Source: Chloroflexota bacterium (GTDB lineage Bacteria; Chloroflexota; Anaerolineae; Fen-1058). From it: a stretch of DNA of 9,252 nucleotides. This document shows, in pieces, positions 1 through 6,116 of the stretch (within the stretch, counting starts at the first letter, position 1; each line of letters begins with the position of its first letter). The stretch lies in the NCBI GenBank assembly GCA_016219235.1, contig JACRBO010000560.1, forward strand, positions 1 to 9,252, in the 5' to 3' direction. Under the pieces are notes generated by a model, which searched no databases, had not been told where the DNA came from, and worked only from the letters and a program-made list of their open reading frames with translations. Position numbers and translations under genes: made by a program.

Positions 1-800
1 CACAATAGACTCTCGACCGCGCCCAGCGCCGTGATGGTAAACGCGGGGGCGAGAAAGTCCGACAGTTGATTCAACGGAATCGCGGCCAACGACAACCGAT
101 CGGCCAGCAGCAGCGTCTGCGGAATCTGTCCGATGACGGCCACCGGCCAATTGACGATCGCGTTCAACAGCGTAGCCACGATGATGCCCAGCAGTGACGC
201 CGGAAAACGCGCGCTCCACTTCCTGGGCCACAGCAGCATGATGGCGACCACCACCGCCCCGATCGCCAGCGCGTGCCAATCGGGCGTAAACCCGCCGCGC
301 GCGTAGCCGATCAGCTTAAGCGCCGCCGATTCAGCCCCTGGCGTCTTCACGCCCAACAGGTTATCCAACTGCCCGATCGCGATGATCAACGCGATACCGG
401 ACGTGAAGCCCGTAATCACCGGCGATGGAATGAAAGCGATGAAGCGGCCCAGTCGCAAGACGCCAATGATCAACAACATCACGCCGGCCATCAGACCCGC
501 CACCCAGATGCCGGTCAGCCCGTATTTCTGGGCCAGAATGATCAGCACCGCGCTCATCGCGCCGGTCGGCCCGGAGATCTGATACGGTGCGCCCGATAGT
601 GCGCCGATGACGAAGCCGGAAATGATGGCCGTCACCAGGCCCGCCGCCGCGCTCGCGCCGGAAGCCACGCCAAAGGCCAGCGCCAGCGGCAGCGCCACGG
701 CTGCTACGGTGATGCCCGCTAACAGGTCCTGCCTGAATTTGGTGGCAGTGTAGCCGCTAAACTCCTGTCGATACGATTGCAGCAAATTGCGACGTCGCAT
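1..800 (-). CDS. SulP/SLC26-family anion transporter, N-terminal part (cut by window edge)
   Basis: This is an inner-membrane secondary transporter of the SulP family, whose members carry sulfate, bicarbonate or dicarboxylates; the substrate cannot be told from this part. The 266 visible codons start at ATG 800-798 and stay open to the left edge, so the second half of the membrane domain and any C-terminal STAS domain lie outside. Residues 25-80 match the family N-terminus: DLLAGITVAAVALPLALAFG followed by the conserved QISGPTGAMSAV (74-85). PVITGFTSGIALI (127-139) and GAVESLL (260-266) are also family-typical. Hydrophobic helices fill about residues 28-45, 50-70, 82-115, 125-145, 178-190 and 201-225. 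A strong GGAGGAG ribosome binding site lies 10 nt upstream of the ATG. The gene follows the kinase gene on the same strand, but an intrinsic terminator lies between them, so its expression appears to be separately controlled. Confidence 0.93.
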   Translation of the reverse strand, partial: MRRRNLLQSYRQEFSGYTATKFRQDLLAGITVAAVALPLALAFGVASGASAAAGLVTAIISGFVIGALSGAPYQISGPTGAMSAVLIILAQKYGLTGIWVAGLMAGVMLLIIGVLRLGRFIAFIPSPVITGFTSGIALIIAIGQLDNLLGVKTPGAESAALKLIGYARGGFTPDWHALAIGAVVVAIMLLWPRKWSARFPASLLGIIVATLLNAIVNWPVAVIGQIPQTLLLADRLSLAAIPLNQLSDFLAPAFTITALGAVESLL

Positions 801-810
801 ACGGGAATGT

Positions 811-817
811 CTCCTCC
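811..817 (-). promoter_or_regulatory. Ribosome binding site of the SulP gene
   Basis: GGAGGAG on the minus strand, 10 nt before ATG 800, close to a perfect Shine-Dalgarno match. It fixes the start codon. Only two bases separate it from the U-tract of the upstream terminator, so folding or termination there would directly affect access to it. Confidence 0.85.
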
Positions 818-819
818 AC

Positions 820-862
820 AAAAAAATTCTCCGGCTCGCGTCGTTGTTCGACGCACCGGAGA
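820..862 (-). terminator. Intrinsic terminator just upstream of the SulP gene (possible attenuator)
   Basis: Read on the minus strand, an outer 7-bp stem (TCTCCGG with CCGGAGA) and an inner 6-bp stem (GCGTCG with CGACGC) are separated by a small 1/3 internal loop and closed by AACAA. Two A's and seven T's follow at 826-820. This is a canonical rho-independent terminator. It ends the kinase operon, but it also lies inside the only possible leader of the SulP gene: just 19 nt separate the U-tract from the ATG, too few for a promoter. It is therefore either a leaky operon terminator or the terminator half of an attenuator. Confidence 0.85.
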
Positions 863-902
863 TTGATCTTTTACTGACGATGTTGACTGAACGACGGCGC
901 CA

Positions 903-930
903 ATTATAAGCCGGCTACGATTTTGCGCAA
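903..930 (-). promoter_or_regulatory. Candidate sigma-70 promoter for the SulP gene
   Basis: On the minus strand TTGCGC (930-925), a 16-bp spacer and a perfect TATAAT (908-903) lie at the very end of the kinase gene; the -35 and most of the spacer are inside its coding region. The -35 matches the consensus only in TTG. Predicted transcription start is near 896. It would give the transporter an internal promoter upstream of the terminator. Confidence 0.45.
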
Positions 931-3926
931 GGCAGTCTGATCGTCGCCACCACCCCCCGATCGTTCGTCAGATTCTCGACGACCAGTGTACCGCCATGCC
1001 GTTGCACCACCTGATGGCTGACCGCCAACCCCAGCCCGGAATGGCCGGTCTTGGTGGTAAAGAACGGCTCGCCGACGTGCAGCAGCACATTCGGCTTGAT
1101 GGCCGGCCCGTCGTTGATAATCATCATCGTCACCTGCTCGCCTTCCACGCGGGTGACCAGGTGAATCTGGCCGCGCTCGCCCGCCGCCTCAATGGCGTTG
1201 AGCAAGATGTTGATGATGGCTTGCATCATTTGATCTGGCGCCATCGGAATCAACGGCGTCGGCTGCAAATCGGTGGTTAGCTGCATCTGCCGGTGCTTCA
1301 GCGGTTTGGCAACCAGCGCGCTGGCGTGGTGCAGCACATCGTCGATGGGCGCGGGCCGTAGGGCCTCCGCGCCGGGCTGGGCAAAATCCAGCACATTGCG
1401 TGTAGTCTGATCAAGCCGCTCGACTTCGCGGCGGGCGGCTTCCAGGCCCTGCGTGACAGGCTGCTGGCCGTCGCCAACGCCTTCGATCGCAGCGTCCAGG
1501 TGTTGATGAATCGTTTGCAACGGCCGGTTGATCTCTTGCGCCAGCAAGGCGGCCAGCCGGCCCAGGGCGCTCATTTTCTCGGCTTGCGCCACCGTCGATT
1601 GCGATTGCTGCCACTGCTGAAACTGCGCTTGCTCCAGTTGATACAACCGCGCATTTTCAATAGCCACGGCGGCCTGATTGGCGAACACTTGTAGCTGATC
1701 GGCAAACTCTGGCTGAAAGAAATCGGGGGCGTGGCTTTCCAGGCACAGAAAGCCCAGCAATTTGCGCTTAAAGCGAATCTGCGCGCCGACAAACGACTTG
1801 ACCTCGGCGGCCTGCGGTAATTCCCCCCAACCCTCAAACCTCGCCGTATTGCCAATTAGCAGCGGATGCAGTTCTTCGGCCATCTGCCGCAGGTGCGGTG
1901 TATCGGGAATCGAATAGCGGCGGGCCAGGACGCGTTCGTTGAGCGACGGATCGGTGTAGCCGCGGCTGCGGGCCGCCCGCGCCACGCCGGCTTCGGCCAG
2001 CAGGATCGTCGCAGAGTCATGCGGCATTACGCGCCCGGCATTGTCCAAAATCCGATCGAGCACCTCGTCCAGATCGAGTGTGCCGGTCAATGTGGCGGCC
2101 GTGTCGCGCAGCGCCTCGGCTAACTGACGCTGCGTATGCTCGGACGTATACAACCGCGCATTGTGAATGGCAATGGCGGCTTCGTCGCCCAGCATGATGA
2201 GCAGCCGTTCATCCTCGGCGGCAAAGGCGCGCTGGCGCAGGCTGTACACGCTGATCACGCCGAAATTCGCCGAGCCGCTTTGCAGCGGCGCCGCCAGCAT
2301 GGCGCGTGTTTGGTCGGGCAAACCCACCGGTCGCACGTCGGCCTGTTGCGCCAGATCCGGCAGATGCACCACCTGCCGATCGATCATCAAGGTACGATAC
2401 GGTTCGTCGTTAAGTGAAAACGCGGCATCGGCCAGGCGCTGATCGATCCGCCCGTCTTCGGTGACCGCGCTGGCGATGTTGTGCTCATCATCCACCAAAA
2501 TGATCGCCGCGCGATCGGCGCTGGGAATGATGCGCTGGGCCGAGTTGACGATCAATTTGAGGATCGTGTCCAGGTCCAGCGTTTGATTCAACGCCCGGCC
2601 GATGGCCGCCATGACTTCGCTTTCCTGCAAGCGGCGTTGGAGGGCTTGATGTTGCCGCGCATTCCCGATAGCGATGGCGGCCCAGTCGGCGGCCGCTTCC
2701 AGCAGGCGGGCGTCGTCGGCAGAAAACGACGCGGGTTGACTGTGCACGGCCTCCATCACGCCGATAACTTCTGCGCCCAGTTTCAACGGCACGGCGATGA
2801 TGTCACGGGCGTGGTATTCGCTGATCTGTTCGATGTCGCGATAGGCGCGATCATGCGCGTTGGTAGATTGCTGGCGGGCGGCGCGGCCAGAGTGCAGCAC
2901 CTCGCCTGCCAGGCCGGCGCTGGCGGGGATGCGCTGCCCCAGCAGGCGATCGGCGCTGGCGCCATTGACCGCCGCAAACATCAATTCACTGTCGCCGGCG
3001 GGCAGCAGCACCGAGACGCCCTCGGCTTGCAGTCGCGCCATCACTTGATCGATTACCGCCTGCAGCGCGCCATCCAGTTCCAGCTGCGTCGTAACCACCT
3101 GGCCGATCTGGCCCAGCGCGGCCAGTTCCTGCACGCGCTGTTCAATTTCGGCCTCGGCCTGTTTGCGGCGCGTGATGTCGCGCAGCGTAATGGTATAGGC
3201 GGCCTGGGGATTCTCTTCGATGCGGCCAACGGAGATTTCGATCGGGAACTCGTGGCCGTCTTGGTGGCGGCCCATGCCTTCGCGATAGTCGCCATACTGG
3301 TCACCGTAGGTTTCGCCCAGCCGCATCTTCATGACGCGATCCGCGTGCACGGGCACGAACCAGTCGGGCATCAACAGGTCGCTGGGCTGTCCCATGACCT
3401 CGGCGGCGCGATAGCCGAAGATGCGTTCGGCGCCCGGATTAAACAACCGGATGTTCAACTCGGCATCCGTCAACACAATCGCATCAGCTGAGATGGCGAT
3501 GATACTGGCTAAGCGAGCTTCACTGGCGCGCAGGGCATTTTCGGCCTGCCGCGTGCGCAGCAAGCGGCGCACGCGCTGGCGCATCACAGCGCTGTTGACG
3601 GGCTTGGTAATATAATCGGTGGCGCCGGCCTCGAAGCAGCGATCGATCGAGTCGCGATCATCCAGCGCGGTGATCATCAAGACGGGGGTGCGGTCGCCAT
3701 CGGGCAGCTGCTGAATCCTGGCGCAGGCCGCCGCGCCGTCCATGACGGGCATGCGGATGTCCATCAACACCACGTCGGGATGGTGCTGCTCAAACGCCGC
3801 AATTGCCTCAACGCCGGTGGCGGCTTCCGTCACGCTATAGCCTTCGCGCTCCATGAGCAGGCGCAGCACCGAGCGGATACCGGCGTCGTCGTCGACAATG
3901 AGGATGAGCGATTTTAGTTCGGACAT
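915..3926 (-). CDS. Large REC-PAS-GAF-GAF-GAF sensor kinase-like protein lacking the phosphoacceptor His
   Basis: A 1003-residue soluble signalling protein with no membrane segment. Order: receiver domain at 5-125 (acidic pair D12/D13, phospho-Asp D56 in LMDIRMP, T86, K108 in ITKP); PAS at about 135-255 (NPGAERIFGY); three GAF domains at about 270-425, 437-592 and 605-762, each ending in an A(I/V)AIxNAR motif; HisKA-like helices at about 780-850; HATPase_c at about 895-1000. The ATPase has the N box (N906, N910), an F box (EPFFTTK, 953-959) and a G2 box (GHSGLGL, 961-967). The G1 box reads NDGPAI (938-943), off the usual DxGxG. The H box reads LLAQEINRPLQ: Q797 (CAA, 1538-1536) stands where the phosphorylated His belongs. 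It may be a pseudokinase, a phosphatase-type regulator or an ATP-dependent scaffold, with phospho-input through its own receiver. It lies 30 bp after the membrane paralogues; no clear Shine-Dalgarno precedes ATG 3926, which fits operon translation. Confidence 0.93.
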   Translation of the reverse strand: MSELKSLILIVDDDAGIRSVLRLLMEREGYSVTEAATGVEAIAAFEQHHPDVVLMDIRMPVMDGAAACARIQQLPDGDRTPVLMITALDDRDSIDRCFEAGATDYITKPVNSAVMRQRVRRLLRTRQAENALRASEARLASIIAISADAIVLTDAELNIRLFNPGAERIFGYRAAEVMGQPSDLLMPDWFVPVHADRVMKMRLGETYGDQYGDYREGMGRHQDGHEFPIEISVGRIEENPQAAYTITLRDITRRKQAEAEIEQRVQELAALGQIGQVVTTQLELDGALQAVIDQVMARLQAEGVSVLLPAGDSELMFAAVNGASADRLLGQRIPASAGLAGEVLHSGRAARQQSTNAHDRAYRDIEQISEYHARDIIAVPLKLGAEVIGVMEAVHSQPASFSADDARLLEAAADWAAIAIGNARQHQALQRRLQESEVMAAIGRALNQTLDLDTILKLIVNSAQRIIPSADRAAIILVDDEHNIASAVTEDGRIDQRLADAAFSLNDEPYRTLMIDRQVVHLPDLAQQADVRPVGLPDQTRAMLAAPLQSGSANFGVISVYSLRQRAFAAEDERLLIMLGDEAAIAIHNARLYTSEHTQRQLAEALRDTAATLTGTLDLDEVLDRILDNAGRVMPHDSATILLAEAGVARAARSRGYTDPSLNERVLARRYSIPDTPHLRQMAEELHPLLIGNTARFEGWGELPQAAEVKSFVGAQIRFKRKLLGFLCLESHAPDFFQPEFADQLQVFANQAAVAIENARLYQLEQAQFQQWQQSQSTVAQAEKMSALGRLAALLAQEINRPLQTIHQHLDAAIEGVGDGQQPVTQGLEAARREVERLDQTTRNVLDFAQPGAEALRPAPIDDVLHHASALVAKPLKHRQMQLTTDLQPTPLIPMAPDQMMQAIINILLNAIEAAGERGQIHLVTRVEGEQVTMMIINDGPAIKPNVLLHVGEPFFTTKTGHSGLGLAVSHQVVQRHGGTLVVENLTNDRGVVATIRLPCAKS

Positions 3927-3956
3927 GTCCGCTGGGGTGAGGGGCGGCTAACGTAC

Positions 3957-4787
3957 TTAACGGGCTGTTTGACGGATAATCATGCGCCACGAAACGAAGC
4001 CGCCACCGGCACAGGCTTCGGCCTGCAGACCACTCGCGATAACTGACTCTCGCTGCTCGATACTAACATTGTAAGTCCGATCACGCAACATATCAAAGTC
4101 ACCGTAACCCGCATTGATCTCGGGTTTGAGGCCGGTAACAAACCGATCGTCCCCGCCGTCCCACGTAATCCCGACGGTTACTCCGGCTACCCCTTGTCCC
4201 GCCGCGTCCTGGACGGTCACGCGAATCTGCGGCATGGCCGGGGGACGGGTGCATTCGGCAATCTGACTGACGATTTGATAGCTGGGGTTGTACGTGGGCA
4301 CAGGCATCGGTGTCACCGCGCGCGCTGTGGCTGTGATCGTGGCTGCGGTGATCGGTGTGGTTGGCCGGGGCGTGGAGAGCACACTCGCAGTAGCCGGCGT
4401 TGCGCTGGGCGATGGCTTGGGGGAGGGCGTGATTGCGGGCGTAACCAGGTACACACTCATTTCGGCGGTGCGTGCGCCCAACCGATCGGCCAGCTGCGCC
4501 AACGCGCGCGCCGCTGATCTAGATTCTTGCGCGTCGATCTGCTCGAATAGCGTCTTGACGGTCTGCGGCAGCGCCGGATCGCGCAGGGTATCCAATCGGG
4601 CGCGAGTACGCTCCCAACTGCCGTCTTGCGCCAACGCTTCGGCGGCCAACATGATCCACACGTGCCGATATGCTTCTGTGACCTGCGCGGGCGACGCGTC
4701 CGTAAGGTGGATCGGATCGATGAACCAGGCATAGGCTACGCCCAGGATCAAGCCAAATATGAATAGCGCAAGGATCAGGCGTTTCAT
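3957..4787 (-). CDS. Membrane-anchored protein: helical module, Pro/Thr linker and C-terminal beta-type domain (unknown function)
   Basis: 276 residues, function not recognised. Residues 3-22 are an uncleaved-looking signal anchor or signal peptide with no lipobox Cys. Residues 30-115 are helical and align with the protein encoded just upstream (shared W...AAxA, RL..L, LGAR and YL(V)TP positions). Residues 116-168 are a Pro/Thr/Ser/Ala linker of the kind common in Chloroflexota exported proteins. Residues 170-276 look like a beta-sandwich: IRVTVQDAAGQGVAGVTVGITWDGG-type strand pattern, then TGLKPEINAGYGDFDM, with two Cys (C179, C259) that could form a disulfide outside the cytoplasm. The ATG overlaps the upstream stop as ATGA and lacks its own Shine-Dalgarno, implying translational coupling. 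It precedes the kinase gene by 30 bp. Inference: an envelope protein working with its paralogue and possibly feeding the kinase. Confidence 0.85.
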   Translation of the reverse strand: MKRLILALFIFGLILGVAYAWFIDPIHLTDASPAQVTEAYRHVWIMLAAEALAQDGSWERTRARLDTLRDPALPQTVKTLFEQIDAQESRSAARALAQLADRLGARTAEMSVYLVTPAITPSPKPSPSATPATASVLSTPRPTTPITAATITATARAVTPMPVPTYNPSYQIVSQIAECTRPPAMPQIRVTVQDAAGQGVAGVTVGITWDGGDDRFVTGLKPEINAGYGDFDMLRDRTYNVSIEQRESVIASGLQAEACAGGGFVSWRMIIRQTAR

Positions 4788-5155
4788 GGTGTGAGATAGG
4801 AATCGAGCCGGGGTGAGCGTGCGCCGAGTGCGGCGGCCAACCGCGCCAGATAGGCGATCTGGTTCGACGGCCAGTTTTGATCGAGCGCGGCCTCCGCTCG
4901 ATCGCGCACCAGTGCCCCGACGTCTTCAGTGCCAAGCGGGCTTAAGCGGATCAGCGCCGCTTCCAGATCGTGATCGTAGGCATAGGCTTGCGCGGCCATC
5001 CAGACGGCCTCGTTCTTCCAGTCCTGGCGGAGTTGATCGGGCCGGGCTTGCGGGGTGTTGGCCGGCCAGACATACCAGCCGATCAGCGCACCTGCGCCAA
5101 GCCCCAGAGCCAACGCTAACAAACCGAACACGATTTTGCGCATCTCAGTTGTCAA
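4784..5155 (-). CDS. Small membrane-anchored helical protein, paralogue of the next gene (unknown function)
   Basis: 123 residues, function not recognised. Residues 7-30 are one hydrophobic segment (VFGLLALALGLGAGALIGWYVW), preceded by positively charged residues, giving an N-in anchor. Residues 37-120 are amphipathic helices. They align with residues 31-114 of the following gene: DWKNEAVWMAAQAYAYDHD against AYRHVWIMLAAEALAQDGS, and LAAALGARSPRLDSYLTP against LADRLGARTAEMSVYLVTP. The protein stops exactly where the paralogue begins its linker, so it is the bare module without the outer domain. The start is uncertain: TTG 5155 has AAGG 6 nt upstream, while ATG 5143 (MRKIVFG) gives the more usual codon but no ribosome binding site. 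The stop overlaps the next ATG as ATGA. It is the first gene of the minus-strand operon, lying after the tRNA terminator, so it should have its own promoter. Confidence 0.82.
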   Translation of the reverse strand: MTTEMRKIVFGLLALALGLGAGALIGWYVWPANTPQARPDQLRQDWKNEAVWMAAQAYAYDHDLEAALIRLSPLGTEDVGALVRDRAEAALDQNWPSNQIAYLARLAAALGARSPRLDSYLTP

Positions 5156-5187
5156 CCGCTGCCTTCAAACGGGTTACACGTCCAACA

Positions 5188-5207
5188 AGCATGCAGTATA
5201 ACATGCT
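5188..5207 (-). promoter_or_regulatory. Candidate -10 box inside an inverted repeat, upstream of the membrane-protein/kinase operon
   Basis: The minus strand carries TATACT (5200-5195), one base from the -10 consensus, about 33 nt ahead of the first operon gene's likely start. It is framed by a 6-bp inverted repeat, AGCATG (5188-5193) and CATGCT (5202-5207), with an 8-bp spacer that contains the -10. No good -35 is seen at 16-18 bp. A weak promoter needing an activator, or an operator overlapping the -10, would both fit. The tRNA terminator directly upstream argues that a promoter must lie in this 90-bp gap. Confidence 0.4.
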
Positions 5208-5241
5208 CGTTTCCGCCCTATACGCGCGTCCATTGCGAGGC

Positions 5242-5279
5242 AAAGCAAAACGGGCCAAATCAGCAATGATCCGGCCCGT
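5242..5279 (-). terminator. Intrinsic terminator after tRNA-Leu
   Basis: On the minus strand 5279-5267 pairs with 5262-5250 as a 13-bp stem (ACGGGCCGGATCA with TGATTTGGCCCGT) closed by TTGC and followed by TTTGCTTT. Two of the pairs are G-U wobbles on this strand and would be A-C mismatches on the plus strand, which assigns it to minus-strand transcription. It closes the tRNA unit 45 nt downstream of its 3' end and separates it from the operon that follows. Confidence 0.8.
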
Positions 5280-5323
5280 CCGCGTCTTTCTGGTATAATC
5301 TTGCGCGGCCTAGCGCCGCAGTG

Positions 5324-5407
5324 TGCCGAAGGTGGGAATCGAACCCACATATCCGTAAGGATACACGATTTTGAGTCGTGCGCGTCTGCCAGTTCCGCCA
5401 CTCCGGC
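5324..5407 (-). tRNA. tRNA-Leu (anticodon CAA)
   Basis: The minus strand folds into a class II tRNA: acceptor stem GCCGGAG with CTTCGGC (one G-U), D arm with the GG of AACTGGCAGA, anticodon stem CACGA/TCGTG with loop CTCAAAA giving anticodon CAA (reads UUG), a long variable arm TATCC-TTAC-GGATA typical of tRNA-Leu, and T arm GTGGG-TTCGAAT-CCCAC. Discriminator A is at 5324. The 3' CCA is not encoded (CAC follows), so it is added by the CCA enzyme. It has a clear promoter 15-40 nt upstream and a terminator downstream, so it is a single-gene unit. Confidence 0.96.
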
Positions 5408-5420
5408 CTCAAGTGGGCGT

Positions 5421-5449
5421 ATTGTAGTCGAGCCTGTGCCATTCGTCAA
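5421..5449 (-). promoter_or_regulatory. Sigma-70 promoter of tRNA-Leu
   Basis: On the minus strand TTGACG (5449-5444), a 17-bp spacer and TACAAT (5426-5421) match the housekeeping consensus at 5/6 positions in each box with ideal spacing. Transcription should begin near 5414, about 7 nt before the mature tRNA 5' end at 5407. This is the best promoter in the window. It lies back to back with the upstream region of the plus-strand sigma factor gene. Confidence 0.8.
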
Positions 5450-5465
5450 GTCAATTTTCACCATT

Positions 5466-5477
5466 GATCGATCGATC
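5466..5477. repeat. GATC triplet palindrome upstream of the sigma factor gene
   Basis: GATCGATCGATC is three GATC units in a row and a perfect 12-bp palindrome, ending 14 bp before the sigma factor ATG. It could be an operator or a cluster of adenine-methylation sites. It may also just reflect the general abundance of CGATCG in this genome. Confidence 0.5.
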
Positions 5478-5491
5478 TTCCCTGAACACGT

Positions 5492-6094
5492 ATGGATGAA
5501 GCGGCCCTGATTCAAGCTGCCCGCCAAGGCAATCTGGATGCCTTCAATACGCTGGTGTTGACGTACCAACATCAGGTTTACAACCTTGCCTATCGCATTA
5601 TGGGCGAGGAGGCCGCCGCATCGGACGCGACACAAGAAGCCTTCATCTCCGCGTACAAGAACCTGAAATCATTTCGCGGTGGATCCTTCAAGAGTTGGCT
5701 GCTGCGCATCGTGACCAACGCTTGCTATGACGATCTGCGCCACCGCAAGCGCCGTCCGGCTACCTCGTTGGACGAGCTGACCGACGGCGAAGACGGTGAA
5801 GCCGAGTTTGACGTGCCCGCGCCCGATGACGGTCCGGAGACCATCGCCCAGCGCCACGAACTGGCCGGTCTGATTCAGCAAGGTATCACCACGCTGCCGG
5901 ACGATCAACGCATCGTGCTGGTGCTCAGCGATGTGCAGGGCATGAGTTATGAAGAGATCGCGTCCATGACCAATAGCAATCTGGGCACGGTCAAATCGCG
6001 CCTCAGCCGGGCGCGCGCCAAGTTGCGCGAATATCTGCAAGGGCGAGGGGAACTTCTGCCGGAAATTTACCGTCTAGATGGTGACCCAGTTTAG
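5492..6094 (+). CDS. ECF-type (RpoE/SigW-like) RNA polymerase sigma factor
   Basis: 200 residues, the usual ECF length. It directs RNA polymerase to a dedicated regulon, normally released by a membrane anti-sigma. The sigma-70 region 2 covers about residues 18-88: the core-binding helix ASDATQEAFISAYKNLKSFRG and the -10-recognising FKSWLLRIVTNACYDDLRHRKRR. An acidic linker (about 90-118) leads to region 4 at about 125-185, with LPDDQRIVLVLSDVQGMSYEEIA and the recognition helix LGTVKSRLSRARAKLREYL. An in-frame TGA at 5483-5485 means no upstream start is possible, so ATG 5492 is firm, although no Shine-Dalgarno is visible. I found no recognisable ECF-type autoregulatory promoter upstream. The anti-sigma gene follows within 22 bp (or overlaps it, depending on its start), as expected for a sigma/anti-sigma pair. 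Confidence 0.96.
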   Translation: MDEAALIQAARQGNLDAFNTLVLTYQHQVYNLAYRIMGEEAAASDATQEAFISAYKNLKSFRGGSFKSWLLRIVTNACYDDLRHRKRRPATSLDELTDGEDGEAEFDVPAPDDGPETIAQRHELAGLIQQGITTLPDDQRIVLVLSDVQGMSYEEIASMTNSNLGTVKSRLSRARAKLREYLQGRGELLPEIYRLDGDPV

Positions 6095-6101
6095 CACTAA
6101 T

Positions 6102-6108
6102 GGGAAAG
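6102..6108 (+). promoter_or_regulatory. Ribosome binding site deciding the anti-sigma start
   Basis: GGGAAAG sits 8 nt before ATG 6117, whereas the in-frame ATG at 6078 has no purine-rich stretch at suitable distance. This favours the shorter product. Confidence 0.5.
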
Positions 6109-6116
6109 ATGCAGCT

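Larger units (their letters stand above)
801..896 (-). other. Candidate attenuated 5' leader of the SulP gene
   Basis: If transcription starts at the TATAAT box at 903-908, the leader would run from about 896 to the SulP start codon and contain the terminator hairpin. The first bases of this leader, CGTCGTT (896-890, minus strand), are exactly complementary over 7 bases to AACGACG (845-839), which forms the loop edge and 3' arm of the inner terminator stem. The two pairings are mutually exclusive, which is the logic of an antiterminator. I recognise no known riboswitch class, no leader peptide and no protein-binding site. The pairing is short and could be chance. Confidence 0.35.

Noticed and set aside
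273..599. Plus-strand open frame opposite the SulP gene
   Set aside because: The minus strand here encodes clear SulP sequence that runs open to the window edge; the plus-strand frame is a low-complexity shadow.
2481..3491. Long plus-strand open frame (336 codons) opposite the kinase gene
   Set aside because: It lies wholly antisense to the PAS and GAF domains, is rich in His, Gln, Arg and Gly as expected for the complement of a GC-rich gene, and has no recognisable domain.
3620..3670. Dense GATC/CGATCG run suggesting a binding-site array
   Set aside because: It lies inside the receiver-domain codons of the kinase and fits both codon choice and the general CGATCG excess.
4288..4734. Plus-strand open frame (148 codons) opposite the larger membrane protein
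   Set aside because: The minus-strand product has an anchor, linker and domain layout plus an operon overlap; the antisense frame shows none of this.
5291..5299. Plus-strand extended -10 sequence TGGTATAAT, pointing antisense into tRNA-Leu
   Set aside because: No -35 is present at 16-18 bp; the tRNA terminator hairpin occupies that position, and no gene would be served. Possible, but unsupported.
5174..5635. Minus-strand open frame (153 codons) spanning the tRNA gene and the start of the sigma factor gene
   Set aside because: It reads straight through tRNA-Leu, its terminator and a well-supported sigma factor on the other strand.
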